In this document: positions 8,287-15,963 of the stretch, one piece after another
Layout of the letters: each line of letters opens with the position of its first letter
Position numbering within the stretch: the stretch's first letter is position 1
Assembly (NCBI GenBank): GCA_029210815.1
Contig: JARGGB010000028.1
Coordinates: 1 to 37,620, forward strand
Reading direction: 5' to 3'
Length of the DNA stretch: 37,620 nucleotides
Source of the DNA: Candidatus Brevefilum sp.
Lineage (GTDB): Bacteria; Chloroflexota; Anaerolineae; Anaerolineales; Anaerolineaceae
The notes under the pieces: model-generated
Databases searched by the model: none
The model's input: the letters and a program-made list of their open reading frames with translations, nothing else
What the model was told of the DNA's origin: nothing
Program-made: the position numbers and the translations under genes

Positions 8287-8550
8287 TTATTCTCCAAAGT
8301 CTGAATTGATGAGCTCAGATAATGCCTGGATGGCTTCCACCTCATCAGCACCTTCAGCTTGAATTTTAATTTCAGAATTTGCGCCAACGCCCATGCTCAG
8401 TACGCTGAGGATGCTTTTTGCATTCGCGGTTTTGTCTTTAAAATCAACGGTGATGTTCGATTCATATTGTGCCGCTGTTTTCACGAACAAAGCTGCTGGT
8501 CTGGCGTGTAAGCCCACTGGGTTTGTGACCGTAATGGTTAATTCCTGCAT
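8287..8550 (-). CDS. ptsH: Phosphocarrier protein HPr
   Basis: The protein has 87 residues, the usual HPr length. His15 lies in GLHARPA, the site phosphorylated by enzyme I, and Ser46 lies in AKSILSV, the regulatory site used by HPr kinase in many bacteria. HPr passes phosphate from enzyme I to EIIA proteins, here most likely the glucitol-type IIA encoded at 15.6 kb. No ptsI is in the window. The gene is divergent from the SorC regulator of the PTS cluster. Upstream are a TTGACT-16-TAATAT promoter and a large hairpin in the presumed 5' leader. The SD is GGAGAG directly before the ATG. Confidence 0.96.
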   Translation of the reverse strand: MQELTITVTNPVGLHARPAALFVKTAAQYESNITVDFKDKTANAKSILSVLSMGVGANSEIKIQAEGADEVEAIQALSELINSDFGE

Positions 8551-8613
8551 TTTCTCTCCTTTTCCACCCCACGTTCTGAATGATGATTGAAACCTTCACC
8601 GACGTATTGATGG

Positions 8614-8656
8614 ACCCAATAATTAGTGATGATGAACAAGCTTGTCATCAATGGGT
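8614..8656 (-). promoter_or_regulatory. Large inverted repeat in the ptsH 5' leader
   Basis: The core ACAAGCTTGT (8636-8645) is a perfect palindrome, extended by TGATG (8630-8634) and CATCA (8646-8650) with one bulged A, and by outer arms ACCCA (8614-8618) and TGGGT (8652-8656). It lies just after the predicted start of the ptsH transcript. It may be an operator or an RNA stem. Confidence 0.5.
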
Positions 8657-8670
8657 TGATTTGATTTCTA

Positions 8671-8698
8671 ATATTATCATAGTTGACCATGAAGTCAA
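8671..8698 (-). promoter_or_regulatory. ptsH promoter
   Basis: On the minus strand, TTGACT (8693-8698) and TAATAT (8671-8676) have a 16-bp spacer. The -35 region (TTAATTGACTTCA then a mismatch then GG) is nearly the same as that of the thiamine riboswitch promoter at 28655. Confidence 0.55.
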
Positions 8699-8883
8699 TT
8701 AAGTTAGCATGGGACAGCCAGAATAATCACAGCGCAGTTGGCGAGAATTTGTCAAGGCTTTTTTCTAAGCCAATAAAGGACCCAAATCACCAGGAGCTGT
8801 TGCTCTAATCATTTATTGTGTTTTAAAAAACTTTGGGTTCCCTTTAGCGTTTGAAATTCGCCTGAAATTTGCGAAAATTGACC

Positions 8884-8912
8884 TTGACAGCGGGAAAAAA
8901 TTTTTATATAAT
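8884..8912 (+). promoter_or_regulatory. Consensus promoter of the SorC regulator and PTS/dehydrogenase cluster
   Basis: TTGACA (8884-8889) and TATAAT (8907-8912) are perfect consensus boxes with a 17-bp spacer. Transcription should start near 8919, inside the first operator repeat. Confidence 0.85.
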
Positions 8913-8945
8913 TCACATATGTGAAACTCAAATTACATATGTGAA
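8912..8945 (+). promoter_or_regulatory. Tandem operator repeats for the SorC regulator
   Basis: TTCACATATGTGAA (8912-8925) is a perfect 14-bp palindrome that begins at the last base of the -10 box. ACATATGTGAA occurs twice (8915-8925 and 8935-8945), exactly 20 bp apart, so both copies face the same side of the helix. The position over the transcription start suggests repression of the regulator's own promoter. Assignment to this regulator is inference from location. Confidence 0.7.
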
Positions 8946-8958
8946 TTTGTGGAGTGAT

Positions 8959-9924
8959 GTGACAGAATTCGGTCTTCCAGAAGAACGGGTCAAGCTTTTG
9001 GCAAATATCGCAGAAATGTATTTCAGGGAGGGTAAAAACCAATCTGAGATCGCGGCTGTGGTTGGCATGACACGCTCAAATGTTTCCAGATTATTAAAAG
9101 AAGCCAGAGAATCAGGTGTTGTCCAAATTCATATTAATCACCCCATCAATGAAAACCAAACACTCGCTCAACAATTGATCGAGCGTTTTAATTTAATTGA
9201 TGCAAAAATCATTGATGTTACCCAATTTGATGAACTGCTCCCAAAATTAGGACGCGCTGCTGGTAAAGAATTGATCAAGTACTTGCGACCTGGCTGTGTT
9301 TTAGGAACTGCCTGGGGTACAGCAATTAGCGCAACAGTTGACCAGGTGGAAATGAAAATCCCGATACCGGGGATAAAAGTTGTGCAATTACTGGGCGCTC
9401 AAGGTGCACATATTAAGGAATATGACGGACATGCTATTGTAAGGCGTCTGGAAGAGAAATTTGGTGCAGAAGGCATTTATTTTCATGCCCCATTTTTTGT
9501 TGAAGACAGCCGCATGTCAGAATTGATCATGCAGTCGAAGAGCATTGAAGAAATTGTAGAAATGGCAGAGGAGGCAGACGTTGCGCTGCTTGGGGTTGGA
9601 AGTATCGATATTGATCATTCCAGCTATTACTTAGCCGGGTATATCTCAAAAGAAGAAATACTGGCTATCCAGGAAGAAGGCGTTGTTGGTGATGTCTGTG
9701 CTAAATTCTTTGATTCCGGTGGGAACCTGGTCAATCATGATTTGAAAGATCGGATGATTGGAATACCGGCCAAAGTTTTGATGAAAATTCCAGTTCGATT
9801 GGGTGTTGCGGGTGGCCTGGCAAAGGTTGAGCCCATTATCGGTGCATTAAAAGGAAACTTTATTAATATTCTTGTTTCGGACACGGCTACGGCTGTTGAA
9901 GTGTTGAAAAGAACGCAGAATTAG
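8959..9924 (+). CDS. SorC/DeoR-type sugar-responsive transcriptional regulator
   Basis: About 321 residues from the GTG at 8959, which has GGAG 4 nt upstream. A GTG at 8941 is in frame but lies inside the second operator repeat, and a longer upstream frame would cover the promoter. The N-terminal helix-turn-helix reads YFREGKNQSEIAAVVGMTRSNVSRLLKEARESG. The rest is the SorC sugar-binding domain, with GTAWGTAI, HAPFFVED, LLGVGSID, DRMIGI and the C-terminal VAGGLAKVEPIIGALKG motif. Members bind a phosphorylated sugar or polyol, often the PTS product, and control the linked catabolic genes. The E1alpha gene follows 27 bp later, so it probably heads the operon and controls itself through the tandem operators. 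Confidence 0.92.
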   Translation: MTEFGLPEERVKLLANIAEMYFREGKNQSEIAAVVGMTRSNVSRLLKEARESGVVQIHINHPINENQTLAQQLIERFNLIDAKIIDVTQFDELLPKLGRAAGKELIKYLRPGCVLGTAWGTAISATVDQVEMKIPIPGIKVVQLLGAQGAHIKEYDGHAIVRRLEEKFGAEGIYFHAPFFVEDSRMSELIMQSKSIEEIVEMAEEADVALLGVGSIDIDHSSYYLAGYISKEEILAIQEEGVVGDVCAKFFDSGGNLVNHDLKDRMIGIPAKVLMKIPVRLGVAGGLAKVEPIIGALKGNFINILVSDTATAVEVLKRTQN

Positions 9925-9951
9925 GCGTTGAAAATTTTAAGGAAGGAATTT

Positions 9952-10983
9952 ATGCCCCCAACGAAAGTAGATGCAAAATTTGATAACGAAAAAACAGAAG
10001 ATGTGTTAACGAGAGCAGAGAAATTAAGCCTCTCCAAAAAAGACCTGGTCGAGATGTACAGAACAATGATCAAAATCCGGCTCTTTGAAGAGATGGCTGA
10101 CAAATTATATGCTTTAGGTAAGGTGCACGGGACGATGCATCTTTCTGCTGGTCAGGAAGGTGTCGCTGTTGGAACCGGCACAGTTATGCATGATACCGAT
10201 TATCTCCTCAATCATCATCGAGGTCACGGCCATTTTATTGCCAGCGGTGCAGATATTGACAAGATGATGGCAGAGTTTCTTGGGAGGGAGACCGGTTATT
10301 GCAAGGGGCGCGGCGGTTCAATGCATATTGCTGATGTGGATGCCAATAACCTCGGAGCGAATGGCATTGTTGGCGGCGGTATTCACCTGGCTGCTGGCGT
10401 GGGACTCGCGATCAAAATGAAGGAAGAGGATAATGTTGTTTTGGTCATCTTTGGTGACGGTGCTGCAAACCAGGGTATTCTCCATGAATCATTCAATATG
10501 GCTGCTATTTGGGATTTGCCTGTAGTTTATCTTTGTGAGAACAACCAGTACGGCATGTCTGCAGCCGTGACAAGGGTATCATCGAAGGTACCTTTCAAAG
10601 GTCGGGCAGAAGCCCACGGCATCCCCGGATATTTCGTAGACGGTAATGATGTATTGGGCGTGTACGAAATAATGAAAAATGCTGCCGAACATGCACGATC
10701 ACGGAAGGGACCAGTTTTTGTTGAAGCAATGACTTATCGTTACTTTGGTCACTCCAAGAGTGATCGAAATTTATATCGCACAAAAGAGGAAATTCAAGCC
10801 TGGAAGGAAGAAGATCCGATCGGTCGCTTTGAGACATTATTACTTGATGCCAAGGTGATCACAGATGCTGATATTGATGAAATTTATCAAGAAATGAATC
10901 AGGCCATTGATGAAGCAGTATCCTTTGCTGAGAATTCACCTGAACCTGATCCATCAGATGTTACGGAGTTTGTATATGCCTGA
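9952..10983 (+). CDS. TPP-dependent 2-oxoacid/acetoin dehydrogenase, E1 alpha subunit
   Basis: The protein has 343 residues from the ATG at 9952, which has AAGGAAGGAA upstream; an in-frame TTG at 9928 lacks an SD. It contains [37 protein letters not shown] and the TPP/Mg motif [15 protein letters not shown] ending in CENNQYGMS, as in AcoA and PdhA proteins. With E1 beta it decarboxylates or cleaves a 2-oxo or hydroxyketone substrate and passes the acyl group to lipoyl-E2. The GANGIVGGG segment and short length are closest to acetoin-dehydrogenase-type E1 alpha. Substrate assignment is uncertain: linkage to a polyol PTS points away from housekeeping pyruvate dehydrogenase. The stop overlaps the E1 beta start by 8 nt, so the two are translationally coupled. 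Confidence 0.93.
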   Translation: MPPTKVDAKFDNEKTEDVLTRAEKLSLSKKDLVEMYRTMIKIRLFEEMADKLYALGKVHGTMHLSAGQEGVAVGTGTVMHDTDYLLNHHRGHGHFIASGADIDKMMAEFLGRETGYCKGRGGSMHIADVDANNLGANGIVGGGIHLAAGVGLAIKMKEEDNVVLVIFGDGAANQGILHESFNMAAIWDLPVVYLCENNQYGMSAAVTRVSSKVPFKGRAEAHGIPGYFVDGNDVLGVYEIMKNAAEHARSRKGPVFVEAMTYRYFGHSKSDRNLYRTKEEIQAWKEEDPIGRFETLLLDAKVITDADIDEIYQEMNQAIDEAVSFAENSPEPDPSDVTEFVYA

Positions 10984-11962
10984 AATTACTTATCGTCAAG
11001 CTGTAAAAGACGCCATGGTTGAGGAGATGCGTCGTGATGAGCGTGTCTTTTTAATTGGAGAAGATATTGGCACATATGGTGGTGCTTTTGGTGTTAGCGC
11101 TGGCATGTTGGAAGAGTTTGGACCAGAGCGAATTGTTGAAACACCCATTTCCGAGGACGCCATTGTCGGTGCTGCCGCAGGGGCAGCCATGATTGGGATG
11201 CGCCCTATAGCAGAAATCATGTTCATGGACTTTATTTTGTTGGCAATGGAACCGCTGGTCAATCAAGCTGCAAAAGCCCGTTATATGTTCGGTGGAAAAG
11301 CAACGGTCCCCATGGTTATTCGTATGCCAAGTGGTTCAGGTACAGGGGCTGCAGCCCAACACTCCCAATCTTTGGAGACGATCTTGATGCATATTCCGGG
11401 TATCAAAGTTGTAGCACCCAGCACTCCTTATGATGTGAAGGGATTGTTGATCAGCAGCATTCGCGACCTGAATCCTGTTTGTTTTGTTGAGCATAAATTG
11501 CTTTACAAAGAGAAAGGTGAAGTCCCTGATGAGGAATACACCATTCCTTTAGGTGTGGCTGACATCAAAAGAGAGGGAAGTGATATTACCGTTGTTTCCT
11601 CTGGAATAATGGTTCACAAATCCCTGAAGGCGTCGGAAATTCTGGCTGATGAAGGTATTTCCGTGGAAGTGGTTGATCCACGAACCTTGAAGCCTTTAGA
11701 CGTTGATACAATCTCTAAATCTGTCAAAAAGACAGGTCGGATGCTGGTCGTTCATGAGGCTGTAAAGACTGCAGGATGGGCTGGTGAGATTATGGCATCC
11801 ATCTCAGAAACGCCAGCATGGGACTACCTGGATGCGCCAATGCGACGCCTTGCAGGCAAGGATGTACCGATACCTTATAATCCAAAATTAGAAGCTGCCG
11901 CAGTTCCGCAAGTTGATGATATCGTTCAAGAAATCCGAGCGATCGTCCATAATAAGTACTAA
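10976..11962 (+). CDS. TPP-dependent 2-oxoacid/acetoin dehydrogenase, E1 beta subunit
   Basis: The protein has 328 residues. The start is the ATG at 10976, preceded by GGAG and overlapping the E1 alpha stop; the open frame extends upstream into E1 alpha but is not needed. Family features are [75 protein letters not shown] and the C-terminal transketolase domain ([27 protein letters not shown]). E1 beta completes the TPP-binding heterotetramer with E1 alpha. The full E1-E2 module without E3 suggests that dihydrolipoyl dehydrogenase is shared with other complexes. Confidence 0.93.
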   Translation: MPEITYRQAVKDAMVEEMRRDERVFLIGEDIGTYGGAFGVSAGMLEEFGPERIVETPISEDAIVGAAAGAAMIGMRPIAEIMFMDFILLAMEPLVNQAAKARYMFGGKATVPMVIRMPSGSGTGAAAQHSQSLETILMHIPGIKVVAPSTPYDVKGLLISSIRDLNPVCFVEHKLLYKEKGEVPDEEYTIPLGVADIKREGSDITVVSSGIMVHKSLKASEILADEGISVEVVDPRTLKPLDVDTISKSVKKTGRMLVVHEAVKTAGWAGEIMASISETPAWDYLDAPMRRLAGKDVPIPYNPKLEAAAVPQVDDIVQEIRAIVHNKY

Positions 11963-11976
11963 ATCAGGAGGAAAAA

Positions 11977-13320
11977 ATGCCAACACCTTTTATTATGCCT
12001 AAAATGGATATGGACCAGGAATCGGTCTTTATTGTTGAGTGGTTGAAGAAAGAAGGGGAGCTAGTCGAAAAAGGGGAACCGGTGATCATTGTCGAAACGG
12101 ATAAGATCACCAGTGAGGTTGAGGCTCCAGCCTCAGGGAAATTAGCGCACATTCTTTATGGAGAAAATGTCGAAGCGCCTGTCACAGAGGTGATTGCTTA
12201 CATCCTTGCAGAGGGTGAAAGCGAAGCTGATTTACCAGATTCCGGAACGCAAACAGCGCCCGCTGAAGAAGTATTGGAAGAGACTGAAGAAAGTGCACAA
12301 CCCAAAGAAACACCTGGAAAAATTGCCACGCCACTGGCCGCCCGTATGGCAAAGGAGAAAAACCTTGATCTGAGCTTGATCCCTGCTGAGGGTGAGAAGA
12401 TCACCAAGGATGATATTGTAGCATATTTAAAAGAAGGGGACCAGGTTCAGCCAAGGGTCAAGACACCGGCAACACCCGCGGCACGCCGTTTATCATCTGA
12501 AAGGGATGTTGCCTTGGACCAGGTTGAAGGTTCGGGTCCTCGCGGGCGTGTTCAAGCCGCCGATGTTTTGGAAGCTGCCAGTGATCAAAAAGCAAAGTTC
12601 ATTGGGATAGAACCTTCTTTTGCGTCTGGTGAGACTGTGCCGCTGTCTAATATGCGCAGGCGTATCGCGGATCGATTAACGGCCAGTTACCAGGAAACGC
12701 CCCACATTTATTTGACTGTTGAAGTAGATATGTTTGAAGCTGAGCAAAGCCGCAAGCGGATGAACACCCTGGCAGTTGAAGAGGGATCATCGCCAATTTC
12801 GGTGACAGCTTACCTGGTACGGACCGTAGCCTGGGCTCTTAAGGGGCACTCGATGTTGAATGCCAGCTTGACAGATGAGGGCATTGCGGTATGGGAAGAC
12901 ATCAATATTGGGGTTGCAACCTCCATTGATGAAGGTTTAATTGTGTCGGTTATTCCCAATGCTGACCGGCAGTCTATCCGTGAGATTAACCAGAAGCTGC
13001 GATATTTGACGAAACAAGCGCGGGAGGGCGCCCTGACACGTGAGGAAGTTCAGGGCGGCACCTTTACAATTTCCAACCTTGGTATGTACGGCATCCAGTC
13101 CTTCACGGCCATCATCAACCCGCCGCAATCAGCCATTTTGGCAGTCGGCGCCCTGAAACGAAAACCGATCGTCGTAGATGATCAAGATAACATCGCAGTT
13201 CGTCCAATGATGATCATGACTTTGGGTGTGGACCATCGCCTGGTTGACGGCGCTGTCGCTGCTGCGTTTTTAGCTGAGTTGGTAAAGGCTGTTGAAAATC
13301 CTGAATATTTGCTGATGTGA
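11977..13320 (+). CDS. Dihydrolipoamide acyltransferase (E2) of the dehydrogenase complex
   Basis: The protein has 447 residues with AGGAGGAAAAA before the ATG. Residues 1-78 form one lipoyl domain with the modified Lys43 in ETDKITSEVEAP. There follow an acidic linker, a peripheral-subunit-binding domain (about 110-150, ATPLAARMAKEKNLDLSLI) and a second segment of the same type (about 164-205, TPAARRLSSERDVALDQVEG then GPRGRVQAADV). The catalytic core ends in DHRLVDGA, with the active His and the Asp-Gly pair of CoA acyltransferases. It takes the acyl group from E1 and makes acyl-CoA. Two consecutive binding domains are less usual in single-lipoyl E2 proteins and could allow different E1 and E3 contacts. 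Confidence 0.94.
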   Translation: MPTPFIMPKMDMDQESVFIVEWLKKEGELVEKGEPVIIVETDKITSEVEAPASGKLAHILYGENVEAPVTEVIAYILAEGESEADLPDSGTQTAPAEEVLEETEESAQPKETPGKIATPLAARMAKEKNLDLSLIPAEGEKITKDDIVAYLKEGDQVQPRVKTPATPAARRLSSERDVALDQVEGSGPRGRVQAADVLEAASDQKAKFIGIEPSFASGETVPLSNMRRRIADRLTASYQETPHIYLTVEVDMFEAEQSRKRMNTLAVEEGSSPISVTAYLVRTVAWALKGHSMLNASLTDEGIAVWEDINIGVATSIDEGLIVSVIPNADRQSIREINQKLRYLTKQAREGALTREEVQGGTFTISNLGMYGIQSFTAIINPPQSAILAVGALKRKPIVVDDQDNIAVRPMMIMTLGVDHRLVDGAVAAAFLAELVKAVENPEYLLM

Positions 13321-13413
13321 GCGTGTTCCTGGGAATCACCTTTCAGTTTCATTTAGATTGAATTGGGGGCTGGTTCTCAGAAAAACAAAAAAGGAAAACA
13401 GGTTTTTATTGAT

Positions 13414-13851
13414 ATGATATCTTCATTTTTGGAGAATTTTAATTACAGTTACATCTTTATTATTTTGGCGGTGACTTATGCCCTGCAGTTATTACTGACT
13501 GGCTGGCAAGCCAAACGCTTTTACCGCCGGTTAAGAGAACTGCGTAAAGACGGTTTGCTATCTATTGGCCTGTCTGGTGGAAAATGGTCGGGACGGACCT
13601 ATGCTGTCCTTGTTGTGGATAAAAACCTGGACATTATTAATGCAGGAAAACTTTCTGGTATGACGGTTTTTTCCCAGTTAAAGACGATTGACGAAGTGAT
13701 TGGGTTGAACGCTCGGGATTTATTGGAGGAAAGCAGGCAGTTTGAAATTAAGAAGAAATTGCTGGAAGCATTTCGTAATGCTGCGAAAGCTTATTTTGAT
13801 GAATCCGGCGAACCGGTGTCGGAGACCAAGATAAATCATTCGATTTCTTGA
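13414..13851 (+). CDS. gutM: GutM-like glucitol operon activator protein
   Basis: The protein has 145 residues from the ATG at 13414. It starts with a membrane helix (about 10-30: SYIFIILAVTYALQLLLTGW), followed by KRFYRRLRELRKDGLLSIGLSGGKWSGRTYAVLVVD, the signature of the GutM family (PF06923). In enterobacteria GutM is a small activator of the glucitol operon. In Gram-positive clusters it sits just before the PTS genes, as here. The SD is weak (ACAGG about 10 nt upstream). It is 93 bp from E2, so it is probably in the same transcript. Its mechanism is poorly known and its membrane segment suggests it may sense PTS state. Confidence 0.85.
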   Translation: MISSFLENFNYSYIFIILAVTYALQLLLTGWQAKRFYRRLRELRKDGLLSIGLSGGKWSGRTYAVLVVDKNLDIINAGKLSGMTVFSQLKTIDEVIGLNARDLLEESRQFEIKKKLLEAFRNAAKAYFDESGEPVSETKINHSIS

Positions 13852-13985
13852 TTTCTCTACATCAAGAAGTGGGCAACTAAGGAGAAGTTGAGAAGCATGA
13901 GAAAGGAGAAGATTATAAGTAAGAGCACTAAAAAATTTTTTTCGGTTGTATTTCTGTTCTATTCTTTAACTAATGGAGGTTTACA

Positions 13986-14537
13986 ATGGAAGCTTTAGTA
14001 AAGGCTGCCGAGTGGTTCATCGGCTTATTCATTCAAGGCGGTCAGACATTCTCCGGTCTTGTGGTCGGGATCATACCACTCTTGATCGTGTTGATGACGT
14101 TCGTCAATGCATTAATTGCGTTGATCGGAACGGACAAAATTGATGCCGTCGGCAAATTGGCTGCACGTGAAGGTATTTTATACTATCCAATTCGGTATAT
14201 GGTTTTACCTTTCCTGGCAGTGTTTTTCTTGACAAATCCTATGGCTTACACAATGGGTCGTTTCTTACCGGAAAAGTATAAACCGGCATTTTATGATTCT
14301 GCTGTGTCCATGGTCCACCCACCACTGGGTGTTTTCCCTCATGTCAACCCCGGTGAGTATTTCGTTTGGGCGGGTATTGCTAACGGAATAACAGAAGCTG
14401 GCTATAATGTAGGCGATCTCGCAATTCGCTACCTGCTGGTCGGTTTTGTTGTTATCCTGCTTCGCGGTATTGTGACTGAGCGTATTTCTGCAATCATGTG
14501 GAAACGCGAAGAACAACCAGAAGCATCAGCTGTATAA
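13986..14537 (+). CDS. srlA: PTS glucitol/sorbitol-type EIIC component
   Basis: The protein has 183 residues with TGGAGG upstream of the ATG, as for SrlA/GutA. It is strongly hydrophobic, with about four membrane segments. Recognisable family stretches are GGQTFSGLVVGIIPLLIVLMTF, MVHPPLGVFPHVNPGEYFVWAGIANG and FVVILLRGIVTERI. It forms part of the membrane channel that moves the polyol while it is phosphorylated by IIB. The next gene follows after 16 bp. The substrate class (hexitol, pentitol, tetritol or branched polyol) cannot be read from the sequence. Confidence 0.93.
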   Translation: MEALVKAAEWFIGLFIQGGQTFSGLVVGIIPLLIVLMTFVNALIALIGTDKIDAVGKLAAREGILYYPIRYMVLPFLAVFFLTNPMAYTMGRFLPEKYKPAFYDSAVSMVHPPLGVFPHVNPGEYFVWAGIANGITEAGYNVGDLAIRYLLVGFVVILLRGIVTERISAIMWKREEQPEASAV

Positions 14538-14553
14538 TTGGAGGAGATAAAAA

Positions 14554-15093
14554 ATGAAACGCATCAATAAACTTTTAGAAACGATTGGTCGTGGTGTAGG
14601 TAGGGTCGTTGGCGCTATGTACCAAGCCGGTCGAGAATCCATTGATCAGGTTATTACGAATGTGCTGCCTTTTATGGCATTCATTTCGTTGATCATTGGT
14701 ATCATTTTAGCAACCGGTGTTGGTGACTGGATTGCAAACTACCTGTCTCCTTTGGCAGCCAGTTTACTTGGCCTTGTCGTTATGTCGATCATTATTGCCA
14801 TTCCGGTTCTTTCACCCTTGTTAGGACCTGGCGCTGTGATTGCGCAGATCATCGGTACACTTCTTGGTACACAATTTGCTACCGGTGCTATCCCAGCACA
14901 ATATGCCTTACCAGCTTTGTTCGCAATTAACCCCCAGGTGGGCTGCGACTTCATTCCTGTTGGTTTGGCGTTGGGAGAAGCGGAACCTGAGACGGTTGAG
15001 GTCGGTGTGCCTGCTGTTTTGTTCTCTCGCTTTGTCACTGGCCCCGTATCTGTTGTTCTTGCTTACCTAGCAAGCTTTGGTATGTACCAGTAA
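14554..15093 (+). CDS. srlE: PTS glucitol-type EIIC' (C-terminal half of SrlE as a separate gene)
   Basis: The protein has 179 residues with GGAGG before the ATG. It matches the membrane half of E. coli SrlE (VITNVLPFMAFISLIIGIILATGVGDWIANYL, LLGPGAVIAQIIGTLLG, NPQVGCDFIPVGLALGEAEPETVEVGVPAVLFSRF). In E. coli this domain is fused behind the IIB domain in one chain. Here it is a gene of its own and comes before IIB. It has about five hydrophobic segments and completes the membrane sector with SrlA. A strong hairpin follows at 15111-15139. Confidence 0.92.
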   Translation: MKRINKLLETIGRGVGRVVGAMYQAGRESIDQVITNVLPFMAFISLIIGIILATGVGDWIANYLSPLAASLLGLVVMSIIIAIPVLSPLLGPGAVIAQIIGTLLGTQFATGAIPAQYALPALFAINPQVGCDFIPVGLALGEAEPETVEVGVPAVLFSRFVTGPVSVVLAYLASFGMYQ

Positions 15094-15110
15094 AATTGTT
15101 ATGAAGGTAA

Positions 15111-15139
15111 AGGTAGGGATAACCTGGTTATCCCTACCT
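15111..15139 (+). promoter_or_regulatory. Strong intercistronic hairpin inside the PTS operon
   Basis: AGGTAGGGATAACC (15111-15124) and GGTTATCCCTACCT (15126-15139) are perfect inverted repeats around one T. No T-run follows (AATATTAGATATT), so this is not a classic terminator. It separates the membrane PTS genes from the soluble IIB and IIA genes and may set mRNA stability or their ratio. Confidence 0.65.
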
Positions 15140-15183
15140 AATATTAGATATTAGCAAATCAAGTCTTTTGAAAGAGAGGAAAA

Positions 15184-15561
15184 ATGCCTGAATATAAGAA
15201 AATTGTAATTGAAGCTGGTCCCGGTGGTTGGGGAGGACCTATGACCGTAGAACCTAAACCCGGACGGGAATTGATTGCATCTATCACTGGAGGTGGGATT
15301 CATCCCATAGCCCATAAAATTGCTGAATTAACGGGCGGAAAAGCTGTTGATGGATTCCGCGGCGGCGCCCCCTTTGATCAAATCGCTTGTGCTGTGATTG
15401 ACTGCGGCGGCACTGCACGGGTAGGTGTTTATCCCATGAAGAAAGTCCCCACCTTGGACATTTACCCAACAAAACCCGCCGGCCCGTTGTTTCGATTCAT
15501 CACCCCCGAATATTTTGTCTCAGGTGTTCGATTAGAAGACCTGGAAAAATTAAATTCCTGA
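15184..15561 (+). CDS. srlE: PTS glucitol-type EIIB (N-terminal domain of SrlE as a separate gene)
   Basis: The protein has 125 residues with AAAGAGAGGA before the ATG. It matches the N-terminal domain of E. coli SrlE: GPGGWGGP, ELTGGKAVDGFRGG and the phosphocysteine Cys74 in AVIDCGGTARVGVYP. IIB takes phosphate from IIA and gives it to the incoming polyol. It is a free-standing soluble domain here. The stop is followed after 22 bp by the IIA gene. Confidence 0.92.
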   Translation: MPEYKKIVIEAGPGGWGGPMTVEPKPGRELIASITGGGIHPIAHKIAELTGGKAVDGFRGGAPFDQIACAVIDCGGTARVGVYPMKKVPTLDIYPTKPAGPLFRFITPEYFVSGVRLEDLEKLNS

Positions 15562-15583
15562 AACGGAGATTGGGAGCAAGTCG

Positions 15584-15952
15584 GTGATAAAATATCAAGC
15601 GACAGTGACTGAAATTGGCCCACTTGTAGTTGAATTTGTCAACGCAGGAATCCTCGTGTTTTTTGGTGCCAAGGCCCCCCCGGAATTACGAGAATTCTCA
15701 ATCATTCACGATGGTAAAGAATTACTAGAAAATGTTGAACCGGGTGATGAAGTCGTGATTGATGACGCTTCATATAAAGTTCTTGCCGTTGGTGAGGTTG
15801 CAAACACAAATCTCGGAAATTTGGGGCACCTAGTCATGAAGTTTAACGGCATGGAAGTGGCAGAATTACCCGGTGATGTGTGTGTGGAAGAAAAACCAGT
15901 TCACCCCGTAGAGATAGGAACGGTTTTTAAAATATTAAGTGATCAAATATAA
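15584..15952 (+). CDS. srlB: PTS glucitol-type EIIA component
   Basis: The protein has 122 residues from a GTG at 15584 with GGGAG 7 nt upstream. It matches SrlB (ATVTEIGPL, GAKAPPELREFSIIHDG with the presumed phospho-His, VLAVGEVANTNLGNLGH, ELPGDVCVE). It accepts phosphate from HPr, whose gene is at the other end of the cluster, and passes it to IIB. The oxidoreductase gene follows after 11 bp, which puts it in the same operon. Confidence 0.92.
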   Translation: MIKYQATVTEIGPLVVEFVNAGILVFFGAKAPPELREFSIIHDGKELLENVEPGDEVVIDDASYKVLAVGEVANTNLGNLGHLVMKFNGMEVAELPGDVCVEEKPVHPVEIGTVFKILSDQI

Positions 15953-15963
15953 AGGGAAAAGAA

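Noticed and set aside
9928-9951. TTG start for E1 alpha
   Set aside because: There is no SD, and the ATG at 9952 has a strong one.
13897-13998. 33-residue frame before and into srlA
   Set aside because: It overlaps the srlA start in another phase and has no SD at good distance or resemblance to known leaders.
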